From Betaproteobacteria bacterium HGW-Betaproteobacteria-14 (lineage in GTDB: Bacteria > Pseudomonadota > Gammaproteobacteria > Burkholderiales > Rhodocyclaceae): a stretch of 46,141 bases of DNA. The DNA lies in assembly GCA_002840845.1 (NCBI GenBank), contig PHCS01000021.1:1-46141 (forward strand), in the 5' to 3' direction. The notes under the pieces were generated by a model. It saw nothing but the letters and a program-made list of their open reading frames with translations. It had not been told where the DNA came from and searched no databases. The first letter of the stretch is position 1. Each line of letters begins with the position of its first letter. This document shows positions 1-8,024 of the stretch, one piece after another. Both the position numbers and the translations under genes were made by a program.

Positions 1-114
1 CTGGAGGGGCGGGCCGACGCCGTGCTGGCCGCCAGCATCTTTCATTACGGCGAGCATACCGTGCGCGAAGCCAAGGAATACATGCGATCGCGCGGTATCG
101 AGGTGAGACTGTGA
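1..114 (+). CDS. hisF: Imidazole glycerol phosphate synthase cyclase subunit HisF, C-terminal end
   Basis: Only the last 37 codons are in the window; the frame is open from base 1 and stops with TGA at 112-114. The tail reads [17 protein letters not shown] followed by [16 protein letters not shown], the usual end of the HisF (beta-alpha)8 barrel. HisF with HisH makes imidazole glycerol phosphate and AICAR in histidine biosynthesis. hisI and hisE follow, which supports the call. A GC-rich hairpin stretch of about 190 bases separates it from hisI. Confidence 0.93.
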   Translation: MEGRADAVLAASIFHYGEHTVREAKEYMRSRGIEVRL

Positions 115-300
115 CGGCCTTTCCCCCGGCCCCTTTCCCGGGGAAAGGGGAGCGCAAGCGCTCCCCGATGGGGAATTTGACGGCCCACCCCCCTTCCCCC
201 GCCCCATGGGCGGGGGTGACTAGTCACCTCCCCCGCTCGGCGGGGGAGGATGGGTGGGGGTGCCGATTCTTCTTCCGCGCTAGCGCGGGCGGCCCAGCGG
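115..300. repeat. GC-rich intergenic repeat with tandem hairpins
   Basis: This gap between hisF and hisI holds several perfect short inverted repeats. GGGGAGCGC-AA-GCGCTCCCC lies at 147-166, overlapping a CCCCTTTCCCGGGGAAAGGGG hairpin at 130-150. A C-run/G-run hairpin lies at about 196-216, the palindrome GTGACTAGTCAC at 217-228, and another C/G hairpin follows. It resembles the low-complexity repeats at 6646-6701, 10641-10736 and 15636-15731. It may affect mRNA stability or transcription within the his operon; no gene is seen in it. Confidence 0.6.
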
Positions 301-307
301 AGGCAGC

Positions 308-688
308 ATGACGGCATTGGATGAAGTCAAATGGGACAAGGACGGCTTGGCGCCGGCCATCGCGCAGGACGCTGCCACGGGCGACATCCTCATGGTGGCG
401 TGGATGAACCGCGAATCCCTTGAGCAGACGCTGAAGCGCGGCGAAGCGGTCTACTGGTCGCGTTCGCGCAAGAAGCTCTGGCACAAGGGCGAGGAGTCCG
501 GCCACGCGCAGAAGGTGAGTGAAATCCGCACCGACTGCGACAATGACGTGCTGCTGCTGAAGATCGAGCAAGTGGGCGGCATTGCCTGCCATACCGGCCG
601 GCGCAGCTGCTTCTACCAGAAGTTCGAGGACGGCCGCTGGGTGGCTGTCGATCCCGTCATCAAGGACCCGAAGGAGATCTACAAATGA
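308..688 (+). CDS. hisI: Phosphoribosyl-AMP cyclohydrolase
   Basis: A 126-residue protein of normal length for stand-alone HisI, which opens the adenine ring of phosphoribosyl-AMP in step 3 of histidine synthesis in the cytoplasm. The signature is clear: [19 protein letters not shown], then RTDCDND and the CHTGRRSCF motif. Cys77, Cys94 and Cys101 are the expected zinc ligands, and the Asp residues around Cys77 fit the metal site. The ATG follows the hairpin repeat by a few bases. Its stop overlaps the hisE start in ATGA, indicating translational coupling. Confidence 0.97.
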   Translation: MTALDEVKWDKDGLAPAIAQDAATGDILMVAWMNRESLEQTLKRGEAVYWSRSRKKLWHKGEESGHAQKVSEIRTDCDNDVLLLKIEQVGGIACHTGRRSCFYQKFEDGRWVAVDPVIKDPKEIYK

Positions 689-1011
689 TCGATTGCCAGA
701 TCCTTTACCGCGTCGCCGACACGCTGAACGGCCGCAAAGGGGCAGCGCCGGAGACGTCCTACGTGGCGAGCCTCTATCACAAGGGCACAGACGCCATCTG
801 CAAGAAGATTGCCGAGGAGGCGGCCGAAACGATCATGGCGGCTAAGGACAAGGATCGCCTGCACATCGTGCGTGAGACAGCCGATCTTTGGTTTCACAGC
901 CTGATCCTGCTGTCCCAGTTCGGCCTTGGGCCGGACGACGTGCTGGCCGAGCTGCATCGGCGCGAGGGAATTTCCGGCATTGACGAGAAAAGGTCCCGAG
1001 GGGGTGCCTGA
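685..1011 (+). CDS. hisE: Phosphoribosyl-ATP pyrophosphatase
   Basis: A 108-residue member of the all-alpha NTP pyrophosphohydrolase family that converts phosphoribosyl-ATP to phosphoribosyl-AMP (step 2 of histidine synthesis). The Glu-rich metal-binding pattern is visible in [14 protein letters not shown] and RETADLWFH. It starts inside the hisI stop (ATGA overlap), and the HIT gene starts one base after its stop, so his and hinT are probably co-transcribed. HisI and HisE are separate proteins here, unlike the fused HisIE of enterobacteria. Confidence 0.96.
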   Translation: MIDCQILYRVADTLNGRKGAAPETSYVASLYHKGTDAICKKIAEEAAETIMAAKDKDRLHIVRETADLWFHSLILLSQFGLGPDDVLAELHRREGISGIDEKRSRGGA

Positions 1012-1012
1012 A

Positions 1013-1360
1013 ATGCAAGACTGCCTTTTCTGCAAGATCGCAAGCGGGGAAATTCCCAGCAAGAAAGTCTACGAAGACGAGCATGTCTTCGCCTTTCACG
1101 ACATCCACCCGATCGCGCCGGTGCACTTCCTCATCATCCCCAAGGCGCACGTGCCTTCGCTCTACGAATGCGAGCCGGAGCACGAAGCCGCGCTGGGACG
1201 GGTCCTTGCGCTGGCCGGCCGGCTGGCGCGCGAGCAGGGCGCCACGGACGGCTTTCGCAGCATCATCAACACCGGTCGGGTGGGGCGACAGGAGGTGTAT
1301 CATGTCCATGTTCACATCATTGGCGGCCCGGACGTCCTGCCGGGCATGCTCAAGCGATAA
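1013..1360 (+). CDS. hinT: HIT-family nucleotide hydrolase (HinT-like)
   Basis: A 115-residue histidine-triad protein starting at ATG 1013 (MQDCLFCKIASGEIPSKKVY), the normal HinT N-terminus. The longer upstream open frame to 926 is only overlap with hisE. The histidine triad is VYHVHVHIIGG near the C-terminus. HinT proteins hydrolyse nucleoside phosphoramidates and acyl/aminoacyl-adenylates. The position between hisE and tatA is a common betaproteobacterial arrangement. Confidence 0.95.
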   Translation: MQDCLFCKIASGEIPSKKVYEDEHVFAFHDIHPIAPVHFLIIPKAHVPSLYECEPEHEAALGRVLALAGRLAREQGATDGFRSIINTGRVGRQEVYHVHVHIIGGPDVLPGMLKR

Positions 1361-1375
1361 AAATAGGAGAAGGCA

Positions 1376-1603
1376 ATGGGTTCATTCAGCATCTGGCATT
1401 GGCTGATCGTTCTGCTGATCATCGTGCTGATCTTCGGCACCAAGAAACTGCGCAATATCGGCCAGGATCTGGGCGGGGCCGTCAAGGGCTTCAAGGACGG
1501 CATGAAGGAAGGCACTTCGGAGAAATCCACCGATGCCGCACCGCAGCAGAAGGTGACCGGCCAGACCATCGAAGGCGAAGTCAAAGAGAAGACAAAAAGC
1601 TAG
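1376..1603 (+). CDS. tatA: Sec-independent translocase subunit TatA
   Basis: A 75-residue protein with one N-terminal membrane helix ([16 protein letters not shown]), the conserved [10 protein letters not shown] hinge, an amphipathic helix ([16 protein letters not shown]) and a charged tail. This is the full TatA layout. TatA oligomers form the pore that lets folded proteins with twin-arginine signals cross the inner membrane. An AGGAGA ribosome site sits just upstream. It heads tatABC. Confidence 0.96.
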   Translation: MGSFSIWHWLIVLLIIVLIFGTKKLRNIGQDLGGAVKGFKDGMKEGTSEKSTDAAPQQKVTGQTIEGEVKEKTKS

Positions 1604-1685
1604 TGAAGAGTGAGGAGGGAAGCGTGAGGGGTTATGCCCGCGCTGCGCTCACTCCTTACTCCTCCCTCCTCGTGCGCCACTTCCC
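1604..1685. repeat. Short GA-rich/TC-rich spacer between tatA and tatB
   Basis: This 82-base spacer has a purine-rich stretch (GTGAGGAGGGAAG, about 1610-1622) and a facing pyrimidine-rich stretch (ACTCCTCCCTCCTCG, about 1661-1675). The two could pair as an imperfect hairpin in the tatAB message. It looks like a small dispersed repeat rather than coding sequence. A hairpin here could adjust TatA:TatB stoichiometry, but that is inference. Confidence 0.4.
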
Positions 1686-2108
1686 ATGTTCGACATCGCA
1701 TTCAGCGAGCTGATCCTGATCGCCCTGGTGGCGCTCGTGGTCATCGGTCCCGAGCGGTTGCCGCGCCTGGCGCGCACGGCCGGCCACCTGCTGGGCCGGC
1801 TGCAGCGCTACGTCGGTGACGTCAAGGCGGACATCAACCGCGAGATCCAGCTTGAGGAACTGAAGAAGATGCAGCAGGAAGTGGAGGCGTCCGCGCGTTC
1901 GTTTGAGTCCAGCGTGACCCAGGACCTGTCCAGCATGGAGAGCGAACTGAACAAGGCGCTCGCAGAGCCGGAACCGGCCGAAGCGTCGCCTGAGCCGACA
2001 TCATCCGAAGCGGCATCCGAAAGCGAGCCTGAGGAGGCGCGGACCCCGATCCCGCAGCTGGAGCTGGGCTTCGATTCCGAGCAGTCCGCCGAGAAGAAGA
2101 ACGCCTGA
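1686..2108 (+). CDS. tatB: Sec-independent translocase subunit TatB
   Basis: A 140-residue protein with the TatB N-terminus MFDIAFSELILIALVALVV followed by IGPERLPRLARTAG, i.e. a short membrane helix, the Gly-Pro hinge and an amphipathic helix. A long acidic, Glu/Pro/Ser-rich tail follows from about residue 70. TatB with TatC forms the receptor for twin-arginine signal peptides. It lies two bases before tatC. Confidence 0.96.
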   Translation: MFDIAFSELILIALVALVVIGPERLPRLARTAGHLLGRLQRYVGDVKADINREIQLEELKKMQQEVEASARSFESSVTQDLSSMESELNKALAEPEPAEASPEPTSSEAASESEPEEARTPIPQLELGFDSEQSAEKKNA

Positions 2109-2110
2109 CC

Positions 2111-2914
2111 ATGTCGGAACTGCAGGACACCTTCATTTCCCACCTGGTCGAGCTGCGGACTCGCCTGATCCGGGCATTTGTCGCCATCCTGCTTGTTTTC
2201 ATCTGCCTGTTTCCCTGGGCCAAGGAGCTCTACGCCATCGTGGCGCAGCCCTTGCTAGCGGCGCTGCCGCAGGGGGGGCAGATGATCGCCACCGATGTCG
2301 TCGGCGTCTTCATCGTGCCGATGAAGGTGGCGCTTCTGGTGGCCTTCCTCGTGGCGCTGCCCTACGTCCTGTTCCAGATCTGGTCCTTCGTCGCGCCCGG
2401 TCTCTATGTTCACGAGAAGAAGCTGATCCTGCCCCTGACCGTGGTCAGCGTGCTGCTGTTCTTCTGCGGCATGGCGTTCGCCTACTTCCTCGTATTCCCG
2501 ACGGTGTTCAAATTCATGTCAGCCATGGCCCCGGAGGGCGTGGCCTGGATGACGGATATCGAAAAGTATCTGTCGTTCGTCTTGACCACCTTCATCGCCT
2601 TCGGCGTGACCTTCGAAGTGCCCGTGGCGGTGATCGTGCTGGTAAGGATGGGCATGGTCAGCATCGCCAAACTGAAGGAAGTGCGTCCTTATGTCATCGT
2701 CGGCGCCTTCATCATCGCGGCTATCTTTACCCCACCGGACGTGGTGTCGCAGTTCATGCTGGCGGTGCCCCTGTGCCTGCTCTATGAGCTGGGCATTGTC
2801 ATGGCGCGCTTTGTCGAGCGGAAGCCTGGCGTGTCCGATTACGTTCCGCCGAGCGATGCGGAGGCGGAGCAGGAACTCGACAAATCCGAGGCTGATTCGA
2901 GCAAGTCGAACTGA
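2111..2914 (+). CDS. tatC: Sec-independent translocase subunit TatC
   Basis: A 267-residue polytopic membrane protein. The conserved cytoplasmic start SELQDTFISHLVELRTRLIR and the usual six hydrophobic segments are visible, with the conserved FIVPMKVALLVAF and SFVAPGLYVHEKK regions. The C-terminal tail is acidic. TatC binds the twin-arginine motif. It completes tatABC; no tatD follows. Confidence 0.97.
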   Translation: MSELQDTFISHLVELRTRLIRAFVAILLVFICLFPWAKELYAIVAQPLLAALPQGGQMIATDVVGVFIVPMKVALLVAFLVALPYVLFQIWSFVAPGLYVHEKKLILPLTVVSVLLFFCGMAFAYFLVFPTVFKFMSAMAPEGVAWMTDIEKYLSFVLTTFIAFGVTFEVPVAVIVLVRMGMVSIAKLKEVRPYVIVGAFIIAAIFTPPDVVSQFMLAVPLCLLYELGIVMARFVERKPGVSDYVPPSDAEAEQELDKSEADSSKSN

Positions 2915-3011
2915 ACGAGTGGCGGTCGTGCCCCGTCGCCGCTATGATGTGCCGATTCTCGTCTGGGAGAAACGCGCCCGATGACTCGCCCGAGTCGACC
3001 TGGCCTGACCA

Positions 3012-3371
3012 ATGATGCCGACGTCCGCAGTCTGGCGTCCAATACCCTGCTGCGACTGTTCGACAGCCTGTACGAAGGCGCGCCACCGCACCGAAGACGG
3101 GCGGGTGACGCCGCACTACGATCCGAAGATCGTCATGATGTTCACGCACCACGAAGCGGAGCTGGAGCAGTGGGACTTCTGGGATGCGCTGGAATGCAAG
3201 GCGCTATGCTTGCGCGGCGCTGAATCGGATCTGTTGCTGCCCGAAACGGCCGAGGAAATGGCGCGGCGCGGACCGCGTTGCAAGGTGGCGACGTTTCCGG
3301 GCATCGGCCATGCGCCGGCCCTGAATGTGCCCGAGCAGATCGGCCTGGTCGAGGCGTTTTTCGCTGCCTGA
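3012..3371 (+). pseudogene. C-terminal remnant of an alpha/beta hydrolase
   Basis: From about base 3078 the frame reads EDGRVTPHYDPKIVMMF, then CLRGAESDLLLPETAEEM and FPGIGHAPALN, the last third of an alpha/beta-hydrolase with the acid (RGAESD) and His (GIGHAP) catalytic motifs. The N-terminal two thirds, including the nucleophile elbow GxSxG, are missing. The preceding 25 codons do not look like the family and hydrolase-like sequence breaks between frames. It probably arose by deletion plus frameshift. It sits between tatC and the convergent protease gene, and no product is expected. Confidence 0.7.
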
Positions 3372-3391
3372 CGCAGTATCGCGCTGTTGCG

Positions 3392-4552
3392 TTATTCCCG
3401 ACTGCGCTGCACCGGGGGCCGTTTGCCGATGTTGACCGCCACTTCCAGCTCCTTCGACTCCCGCCGCAGCTTGAATTGGGTCGCCGTGCCGGGCGCAAGG
3501 CCGGCGATCAGCTCGAGCATGGTCTGGGGGTCCTTGACCGGCTTGCCGGCTACGGCAACCAGCACGTCGCCGGGACGGATTCCGGCGCGATCGGCAGGAC
3601 TGCCGCGCATGACGCCCGCGATGAGGGCGCCTTCGGTTGCAGGCAGCTTGAATGACTCCGCCAGCTCCGCCGTGATTTCCTGCGCCTCGACGCCGATCCA
3701 GCCGCGTGTCACCGAGCCGGATTTGATGATCTGTTCCATCACGCTGCGGGTGATGGAGATGGGGATGGCGAAGCCGATGCCGAGCGAGCCGCCGCTGCGC
3801 GAATAAATGGCCGTGTTGATGCCGACGAGGTTGCCGGTGCTGTCCACCAGCGCGCCGCCGGAGTTGCCGGGATTGATGGCGGCATCGGTCTGGATGAAAT
3901 TCTCGAAGGTGTTGATGCCGAGCTGGCTTCGGCCAAGTGCGCTGACAATGCCGTGGGTCACGGTTTGACCCACACCGAAGGGGTTGCCGATGGCCAGGAC
4001 GATGTCGCCGACACGCAAGGACTCCGTCGGCGCAAAGGTGATGGTGGGCAGCTTGCCGCCGTTCTGGATCTGCAGCACGGCGAGGTCGGTTTCGGGGTCG
4101 GTGCCGACGATGCGGGCGCGGAAGCGGCGGCCGTCGTTGGTCGCGACCTCGATCTCGTCCATGTTCTCGACGACATGGTTGTTGGTGAGGATGTAGCCGT
4201 CGGTGCTGACGATCACGCCGGAGCCGAGTCCCGACTGGCGCTGCGGTCCGCCGAAACGGTCGCCGAAGAAGTAGCGGAAGATCGGATCCTCGGCGAAGGG
4301 ATGGCGCTGCGCCTTCACTTCCCTGACGGTGTAGATGTGCACTACCGAGGGCAGCGCTTTTTTTGCCGCATCGGCGTAGGAGGCAGTCGCGGCGCGCGTT
4401 CCTGTCGCGGCGGTGGGCGCGGCCTCCTGCAGTGACACCACCGACGGCCCCGGCCTTGCACCGAGCCAATCGGGCTTAAGGGTCTGTACGACGAAGAGGG
4501 CGGCCACGGCCACCGTGACGGCCTGGGCGAAAATGAGCCACAATCGATGCAT
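3392..4552 (-). CDS. Membrane-anchored trypsin-like serine protease (DegS/DegP family) with one PDZ domain
   Basis: A 386-residue protein with an N-terminal uncleaved membrane anchor (residues about 5-23) and a periplasmic chymotrypsin-fold domain. The catalytic triad is His126 (TNNHVVE), Asp156 ([10 protein letters not shown]) and Ser231 (GNSGGAL). A single PDZ domain follows (about 290-375, [16 protein letters not shown]). One PDZ and a membrane anchor fit DegS better than DegP, which has two PDZ domains and a cleaved signal. DegS-type proteases sense misfolded outer-membrane proteins, but no rseA/rpoE lies nearby. It is divergent from the NIF3 gene, with 34 bases between the starts. Confidence 0.93.
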   Translation of the reverse strand: MHRLWLIFAQAVTVAVAALFVVQTLKPDWLGARPGPSVVSLQEAAPTAATGTRAATASYADAAKKALPSVVHIYTVREVKAQRHPFAEDPIFRYFFGDRFGGPQRQSGLGSGVIVSTDGYILTNNHVVENMDEIEVATNDGRRFRARIVGTDPETDLAVLQIQNGGKLPTITFAPTESLRVGDIVLAIGNPFGVGQTVTHGIVSALGRSQLGINTFENFIQTDAAINPGNSGGALVDSTGNLVGINTAIYSRSGGSLGIGFAIPISITRSVMEQIIKSGSVTRGWIGVEAQEITAELAESFKLPATEGALIAGVMRGSPADRAGIRPGDVLVAVAGKPVKDPQTMLELIAGLAPGTATQFKLRRESKELEVAVNIGKRPPVQRSRE

Positions 4553-4586
4553 TCTATTGAGCGATCCGAATGGAAGAGTTGGAAAT

Positions 4587-5327
4587 ATGGACAGGAATGA
4601 GTTGGCTACCTATCTCGATACGCTGCTCGAAGCCGGGCGTTTCCGGGATTATTGCCCAAACGGGCTGCAAGTGGAAGGTCGCGCGGAGGTGCGCCGGCTG
4701 GTCTGCGGCGTGACGGCGAGCCAGGCCCTGCTGGAGGCGGCGCTGGCCGCAGGTGCCGATGCCCTGCTGGTGCACCACGGCTATTTCTGGCGCGGCGAAG
4801 ACGGGCGCATCACGGGGACCCGCCGTGCCCGCCTGAAAACCCTGCTGGAAAACGACATCAACCTGTTCGCCTACCACCTGCCGCTGGATGCGCACGCCGA
4901 GCTGGGCAACAACGCGCAACTGGCGCGTCGCATGGGCTGGACAGTCGAGGGGCGCTTTGCCGATCAGGACGTAGGCTTTCTCGGCTGCAAGAAAGGCACC
5001 GCTGCTGGGTTGGCCGACCAGCTGGCGCAGAAGCTGGGCCGCCAGCCGCTGCTGGTGGGCGATGCGGCGCGACCGATCAATCGCATCGCCTGGTGCAGCG
5101 GCGGTGCGCAGGGCTATTTCGAGCAGGCCATCGCCGCCGGCGCCGATGTCTACGTCAGCGGCGAGATCTCCGAGCAGACCACCCACCTCGCGCAGGAATC
5201 CGGCGTGCCTTACATCGCCGCCGGCCACCATGCCACCGAACGCTATGGCGTACAGGCTGTCGGCGCCCATCTGGCCGAGCGCTTCGGCATCGAGTCTCGC
5301 TACGTCGAAATCGAGAACCCGGTGTGA
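4587..5327 (+). CDS. NIF3-like dinuclear metal-centre protein (YbgI family)
   Basis: A 246-residue protein starting [19 protein letters not shown]. The metal-binding His/Glu motifs of the family are present: [19 protein letters not shown] and, near the end, [11 protein letters not shown]. The length matches E. coli YbgI. Family members form toroidal hexamers with two metals per subunit; GTP cyclohydrolase 1 type 2 annotations exist but the physiological role is unsettled. ATG 4587 was chosen because the family N-terminus begins there. It is divergent from the DegS-like gene. Confidence 0.94.
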   Translation: MDRNELATYLDTLLEAGRFRDYCPNGLQVEGRAEVRRLVCGVTASQALLEAALAAGADALLVHHGYFWRGEDGRITGTRRARLKTLLENDINLFAYHLPLDAHAELGNNAQLARRMGWTVEGRFADQDVGFLGCKKGTAAGLADQLAQKLGRQPLLVGDAARPINRIAWCSGGAQGYFEQAIAAGADVYVSGEISEQTTHLAQESGVPYIAAGHHATERYGVQAVGAHLAERFGIESRYVEIENPV

Positions 5328-5349
5328 GCAACAGCGGAGGCATCGTTGA

Positions 5350-5452
5350 AAACCACTAACCACAGAGACACAGAGACACAGAGGCACGGAGAAATCCGAA
5401 TTCAATCGCATCCGATTTTCTCTGTGTCTCTGTGTCTCTGTGGTGAATGGTT
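5350..5452. repeat. Palindromic dispersed repeat with ACAGAGAC units
   Basis: The left arm (about 5359-5394) consists of repeated ACAGAGAC units ending in GGAGAAA. The right arm (about 5415-5444) is TCTCTGTGTCTCTGTG-type sequence, its reverse complement. About 20 bases between the arms include GAATTCAATCGCATCC. The whole can fold into a stem of roughly 27 pairs with few mismatches. It lies between NIF3 and the efflux gene and reaches the likely start of the latter. A mobile, MITE-like or REP-like element is a reasonable reading; copies elsewhere cannot be seen from this window. Confidence 0.75.
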
Positions 5453-5458
5453 CTTTCG

Positions 5459-6679
5459 ATGTTAAGCCCTTCCTTCGGCCTCGCGCTGCTGCTGACGACA
5501 CTGGTGGCGCTGGGTCCGCTGTCGACCGACCTGTACCTGCCGGCATTGCCCGGCCTGACGCAGACTTTCGCCACCGACGTGGCGCAGGTGCAACTGACCC
5601 TGTCGATTTTTCTCGTCGGCTTTGCCGTGGCGCAGCCTTTCTACGGCCCCCTGTCGGATCGCTACGGGCGCCGTCCGCTCATGCTGTTCGGCATGGGGCT
5701 GTATCTGATCTCATCGCTGGCCTGCATGCTCGCGCAAAGCATCGAGACGCTGATCGTGGCGCGTTTCTTCCAGGCGCTGGGCGCCTGTGCCGGGCCGGTG
5801 CTGGGGCGCGCCATCGTGCGCGACGTATATGGGCCGCTGCAGGCCGCGCGCGTGCTCGCCTACATCAGCGGCGCCATGGCCATCGCGCCGATGATCGGCC
5901 CCTTTTTCGGCGGTTGGCTGACGGTATGGTTCGGCTGGCGCGCCAATTTCGCCGCGCTGGCACTCTTCTCCATCGTGCAGCTGGTGGTGGTGTTCGCCAT
6001 GCTGGGCGAGAGCAATGCCCACCGCGATCCCGCAGCGACGCAGCCGCGCCGCATCCTGGGCAATTTCCGCGCCTTGCTGTCCGCGCGCGGCTACCTTGGC
6101 TACCTGCTCTGCGCCTCGTTCACCTATGCGTCCCTGTTCTCGTTCATCTCCGGCTCGTCCTTCGTCCTCATCCAGATCTACGGCTTGTCGCTGCAGTGGT
6201 TCGGCGCCAGTTTCGGGCTGGTGGTTACGGGCTATATCTGCGGCACCCTGATCACGGCCAGATTCACCCTCCGGCTCGGCCCGGCCCGCATGGTGATGAT
6301 GGGCGCCATCCTCGGCGCCCTGGCCGGCACCCTGCTGGCGGCGCTGGCGTTGCTGGAGGTGCGCAGCGTATGGGCCATCCTGCTGCCTATGACTGCCGTT
6401 CTGGTGGCGGCGGGACTGATCATGCCGAATGCCTTCGGCGGCGCGCTGGCGCCGTACCCGAAGATGGCGGGCGCAGCTTCCTCACTGATGGGGTTCGTGC
6501 AGATGACGCTGGCGGCGGCAGTGGGCATCGTTGTGGGACATGCCTTCAACGGCACGGCCATTCCCATGACCGGGGCGATCGCGTTGTGCGGCTGGGCGGT
6601 GCTGGCGAGCTACTTCCTGCTGGTGCGACGCTCCGGATCGGAGCCTTCCCCCCGGCCCCCCTCTCCGGGAAGGGGGTGA
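5459..6679 (+). CDS. Bcr/CflA-family MFS drug efflux transporter
   Basis: A protein of about 406 residues with twelve predicted membrane segments. The MFS motif A after TM2 is SDRYGRRPLM, and the N-terminus LVALGPLSTDLYLPALP is that of the Bcr/CflA proton-drug antiporter subfamily. ATG 5459 aligns with family starts; an in-frame ATG at 5447 lies within the upstream palindromic repeat. The last dozen residues (SEPSPRPPSPGRG) are encoded by the GC-rich repeat at 6646-6701, so the natural C-terminus has probably been replaced. The substrate cannot be told from sequence. Confidence 0.9.
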   Translation: MLSPSFGLALLLTTLVALGPLSTDLYLPALPGLTQTFATDVAQVQLTLSIFLVGFAVAQPFYGPLSDRYGRRPLMLFGMGLYLISSLACMLAQSIETLIVARFFQALGACAGPVLGRAIVRDVYGPLQAARVLAYISGAMAIAPMIGPFFGGWLTVWFGWRANFAALALFSIVQLVVVFAMLGESNAHRDPAATQPRRILGNFRALLSARGYLGYLLCASFTYASLFSFISGSSFVLIQIYGLSLQWFGASFGLVVTGYICGTLITARFTLRLGPARMVMMGAILGALAGTLLAALALLEVRSVWAILLPMTAVLVAAGLIMPNAFGGALAPYPKMAGAASSLMGFVQMTLAAAVGIVVGHAFNGTAIPMTGAIALCGWAVLASYFLLVRRSGSEPSPRPPSPGRG

Positions 6680-6701
6680 CGGTTGTTCGCTGCGCTCCGG
6701 G
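6646..6701 (-). repeat. GC-rich dispersed repeat, inverted copy
   Basis: The complement of this segment contains CGAACAACCGTCACCCCC followed by C-rich/G-rich hairpin sequence and GGGGGGAAGG. The same core occurs on the plus strand at 10671-10736 and 15671-15731. This copy overlaps the end of the efflux gene and supplies its stop codon. Confidence 0.7.
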
Positions 6702-6702
6702 C

Positions 6703-7212
6703 TTACTTCGCAGTCCGCTTGGGGCGGCTCGGCGCGGACTGCAGCTTCGTGCGGATGCGGGTGAGGAGTTGGACCAGGGTGGCCGTTTCGGCCGGCGTCA
6801 TGGCGGCGGCGATGCGCGCCTCATGTTTCTTGATGCGGCGCTTGAGCAGCTTGAGCAGGTTTTCGCCATCCGCGGTGAGCACCAGCGCGTTGGAGCGCCG
6901 GTCGGTGGGCGATGCGCGCCGCTCGACCAGGTTGCGCGCCTCGAGCTGGTCGATCACGGCGACCATGGTGGAACGGTCGAGTTGCGTGGCGGAGGCGAGC
7001 AGGCTTTGCGTCATGCCCGGATTGGCGGAGATGAGCACAAGCACGCCGAAGCGCCCGGGGGAGATGTCGAACGCCTTCAGTTCCGCGGCAAAATCGCCGA
7101 AGACGGCCAGCTGCGCAAGGCGCAGCTGGTAACCGATCAGGCCGGGCAACAGGTCGAGCTTGAGGTCGGATTCTTGTACGCTCTTGGCGACGGTTTTTTT
7201 CTTCGTGGGCAT
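6703..7212 (-). CDS. MarR-family transcriptional regulator
   Basis: A 169-residue protein with the winged-helix MarR core: PGRFGVLVLISANPGMTQ, the recognition region SATQLDRSTMVAVIDQLEARNLVERR and the wing ASPTDRRSNALVLT. The ends are Lys/Arg-rich. It is divergent from the FAH-family gene. A perfect 16-base palindrome (7245-7260) lies between them, the expected kind of site for autoregulation and control of the neighbour. MarR proteins such as CouR control hydroxycinnamate genes and a feruloyl-CoA synthase gene is 3.5 kb away, but that link is inference. Confidence 0.93.
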   Translation of the reverse strand: MPTKKKTVAKSVQESDLKLDLLPGLIGYQLRLAQLAVFGDFAAELKAFDISPGRFGVLVLISANPGMTQSLLASATQLDRSTMVAVIDQLEARNLVERRASPTDRRSNALVLTADGENLLKLLKRRIKKHEARIAAAMTPAETATLVQLLTRIRTKLQSAPSRPKRTAK

Positions 7213-7244
7213 ATCGAACTGTTTGGAGTGGGTCGCGGACTGTA

Positions 7245-7260
7245 TTCTAACGGTTTAGAA
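7245..7260. promoter_or_regulatory. Palindromic operator candidate for the MarR regulator
   Basis: TTCTAA-CGGT-TTAGAA is a perfect inverted repeat with six-base arms in the 68-base gap between the divergent marR and FAH-family genes. It is AT-rich in a GC-rich setting. Size and placement fit a MarR dimer site. Confidence 0.6.
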
Positions 7261-7280
7261 ACAAGCAATGGATAAGGCCA

Positions 7281-7916
7281 ATGAATACCCCAGATGCAAA
7301 AACGGGCACTCGCAACGGCATGCCCCAGTGGTCGCCGCCTTCGCTGCCGATCATCGGCAGCGAGGCGCGCTTTCCCGTGCGGCGCATCTACTGCGTCGGA
7401 CGCAATTACGCCGAGCATGCGCGCGAGATGGGCGGCAATCCGGATCGCGAGCCGCCGTTCTTCTTCATGAAGCCGGCGGATGCCGTCGTGACCGATGGCC
7501 GCATGGACTATCACACGGCACTCGATTGCGTGTTCGGCTACGCCGTCGGACTCGACATGACGCGCCGCGACATCCAGGGCGAACTGAAGGCCAAGGGTCG
7601 TTCGTGGGAGATGGGCAAGGCCTTCGACCAGTCGGCGCCGATCTCGCCGATCGTGCCGGCCAGCCGCATCGGCCATCCGCAGCGCGGCGCCATCACGCTC
7701 GCGGTCAATAGTCAGCCGCGGCAGCACGGCGACCTGGCCGACATGATCTGGCCGGTGGCCGACATCATCGCCAACCTGTCCGGCTACGTGACGCTGCTGC
7801 CCGGCGATCTCATCTTCACCGGCACCCCGGCGGGGGTGGGGAAGGTGGAGCGGGGGGATCGGCTGGAAGGCGCCGTGGAAGGCGTGGGTTCGTTGTCACT
7901 GTCGATCGTCGGATGA
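7281..7916 (+). CDS. Fumarylacetoacetate hydrolase-family protein, shortened
   Basis: A 211-residue protein with FAH-fold landmarks: [56 protein letters not shown] and [16 protein letters not shown]. Family members carry about 30 more residues between the KPADAVV and FGYAVGLD motifs, including the HHExE metal ligands. Here [15 protein letters not shown] joins the two directly, so those ligands are absent. That points to an in-frame deletion and probable loss of normal catalysis. Intact homologues cleave or isomerise acylpyruvate-type ring-fission products. The divergent marR gene probably controls it. Confidence 0.85.
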   Translation: MNTPDAKTGTRNGMPQWSPPSLPIIGSEARFPVRRIYCVGRNYAEHAREMGGNPDREPPFFFMKPADAVVTDGRMDYHTALDCVFGYAVGLDMTRRDIQGELKAKGRSWEMGKAFDQSAPISPIVPASRIGHPQRGAITLAVNSQPRQHGDLADMIWPVADIIANLSGYVTLLPGDLIFTGTPAGVGKVERGDRLEGAVEGVGSLSLSIVG

Positions 7917-8024
7917 ACGCAACCCGTAAAATCCTGGTCGACCGATGAACCCCGCGTGTGCAGATCGCGTCAAATCTCGGACACGAGTTCAAATCCCCTG
8001 TGCTTGAATCCGGGAGGGTCACCC

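Noticed and set aside
5359-5444. Possible CRISPR-like or tandem repeat because of repeated ACAGAGAC units
   Set aside because: The units are contiguous without spacers and the second half is the reverse complement; it is a palindromic element, not a CRISPR array.
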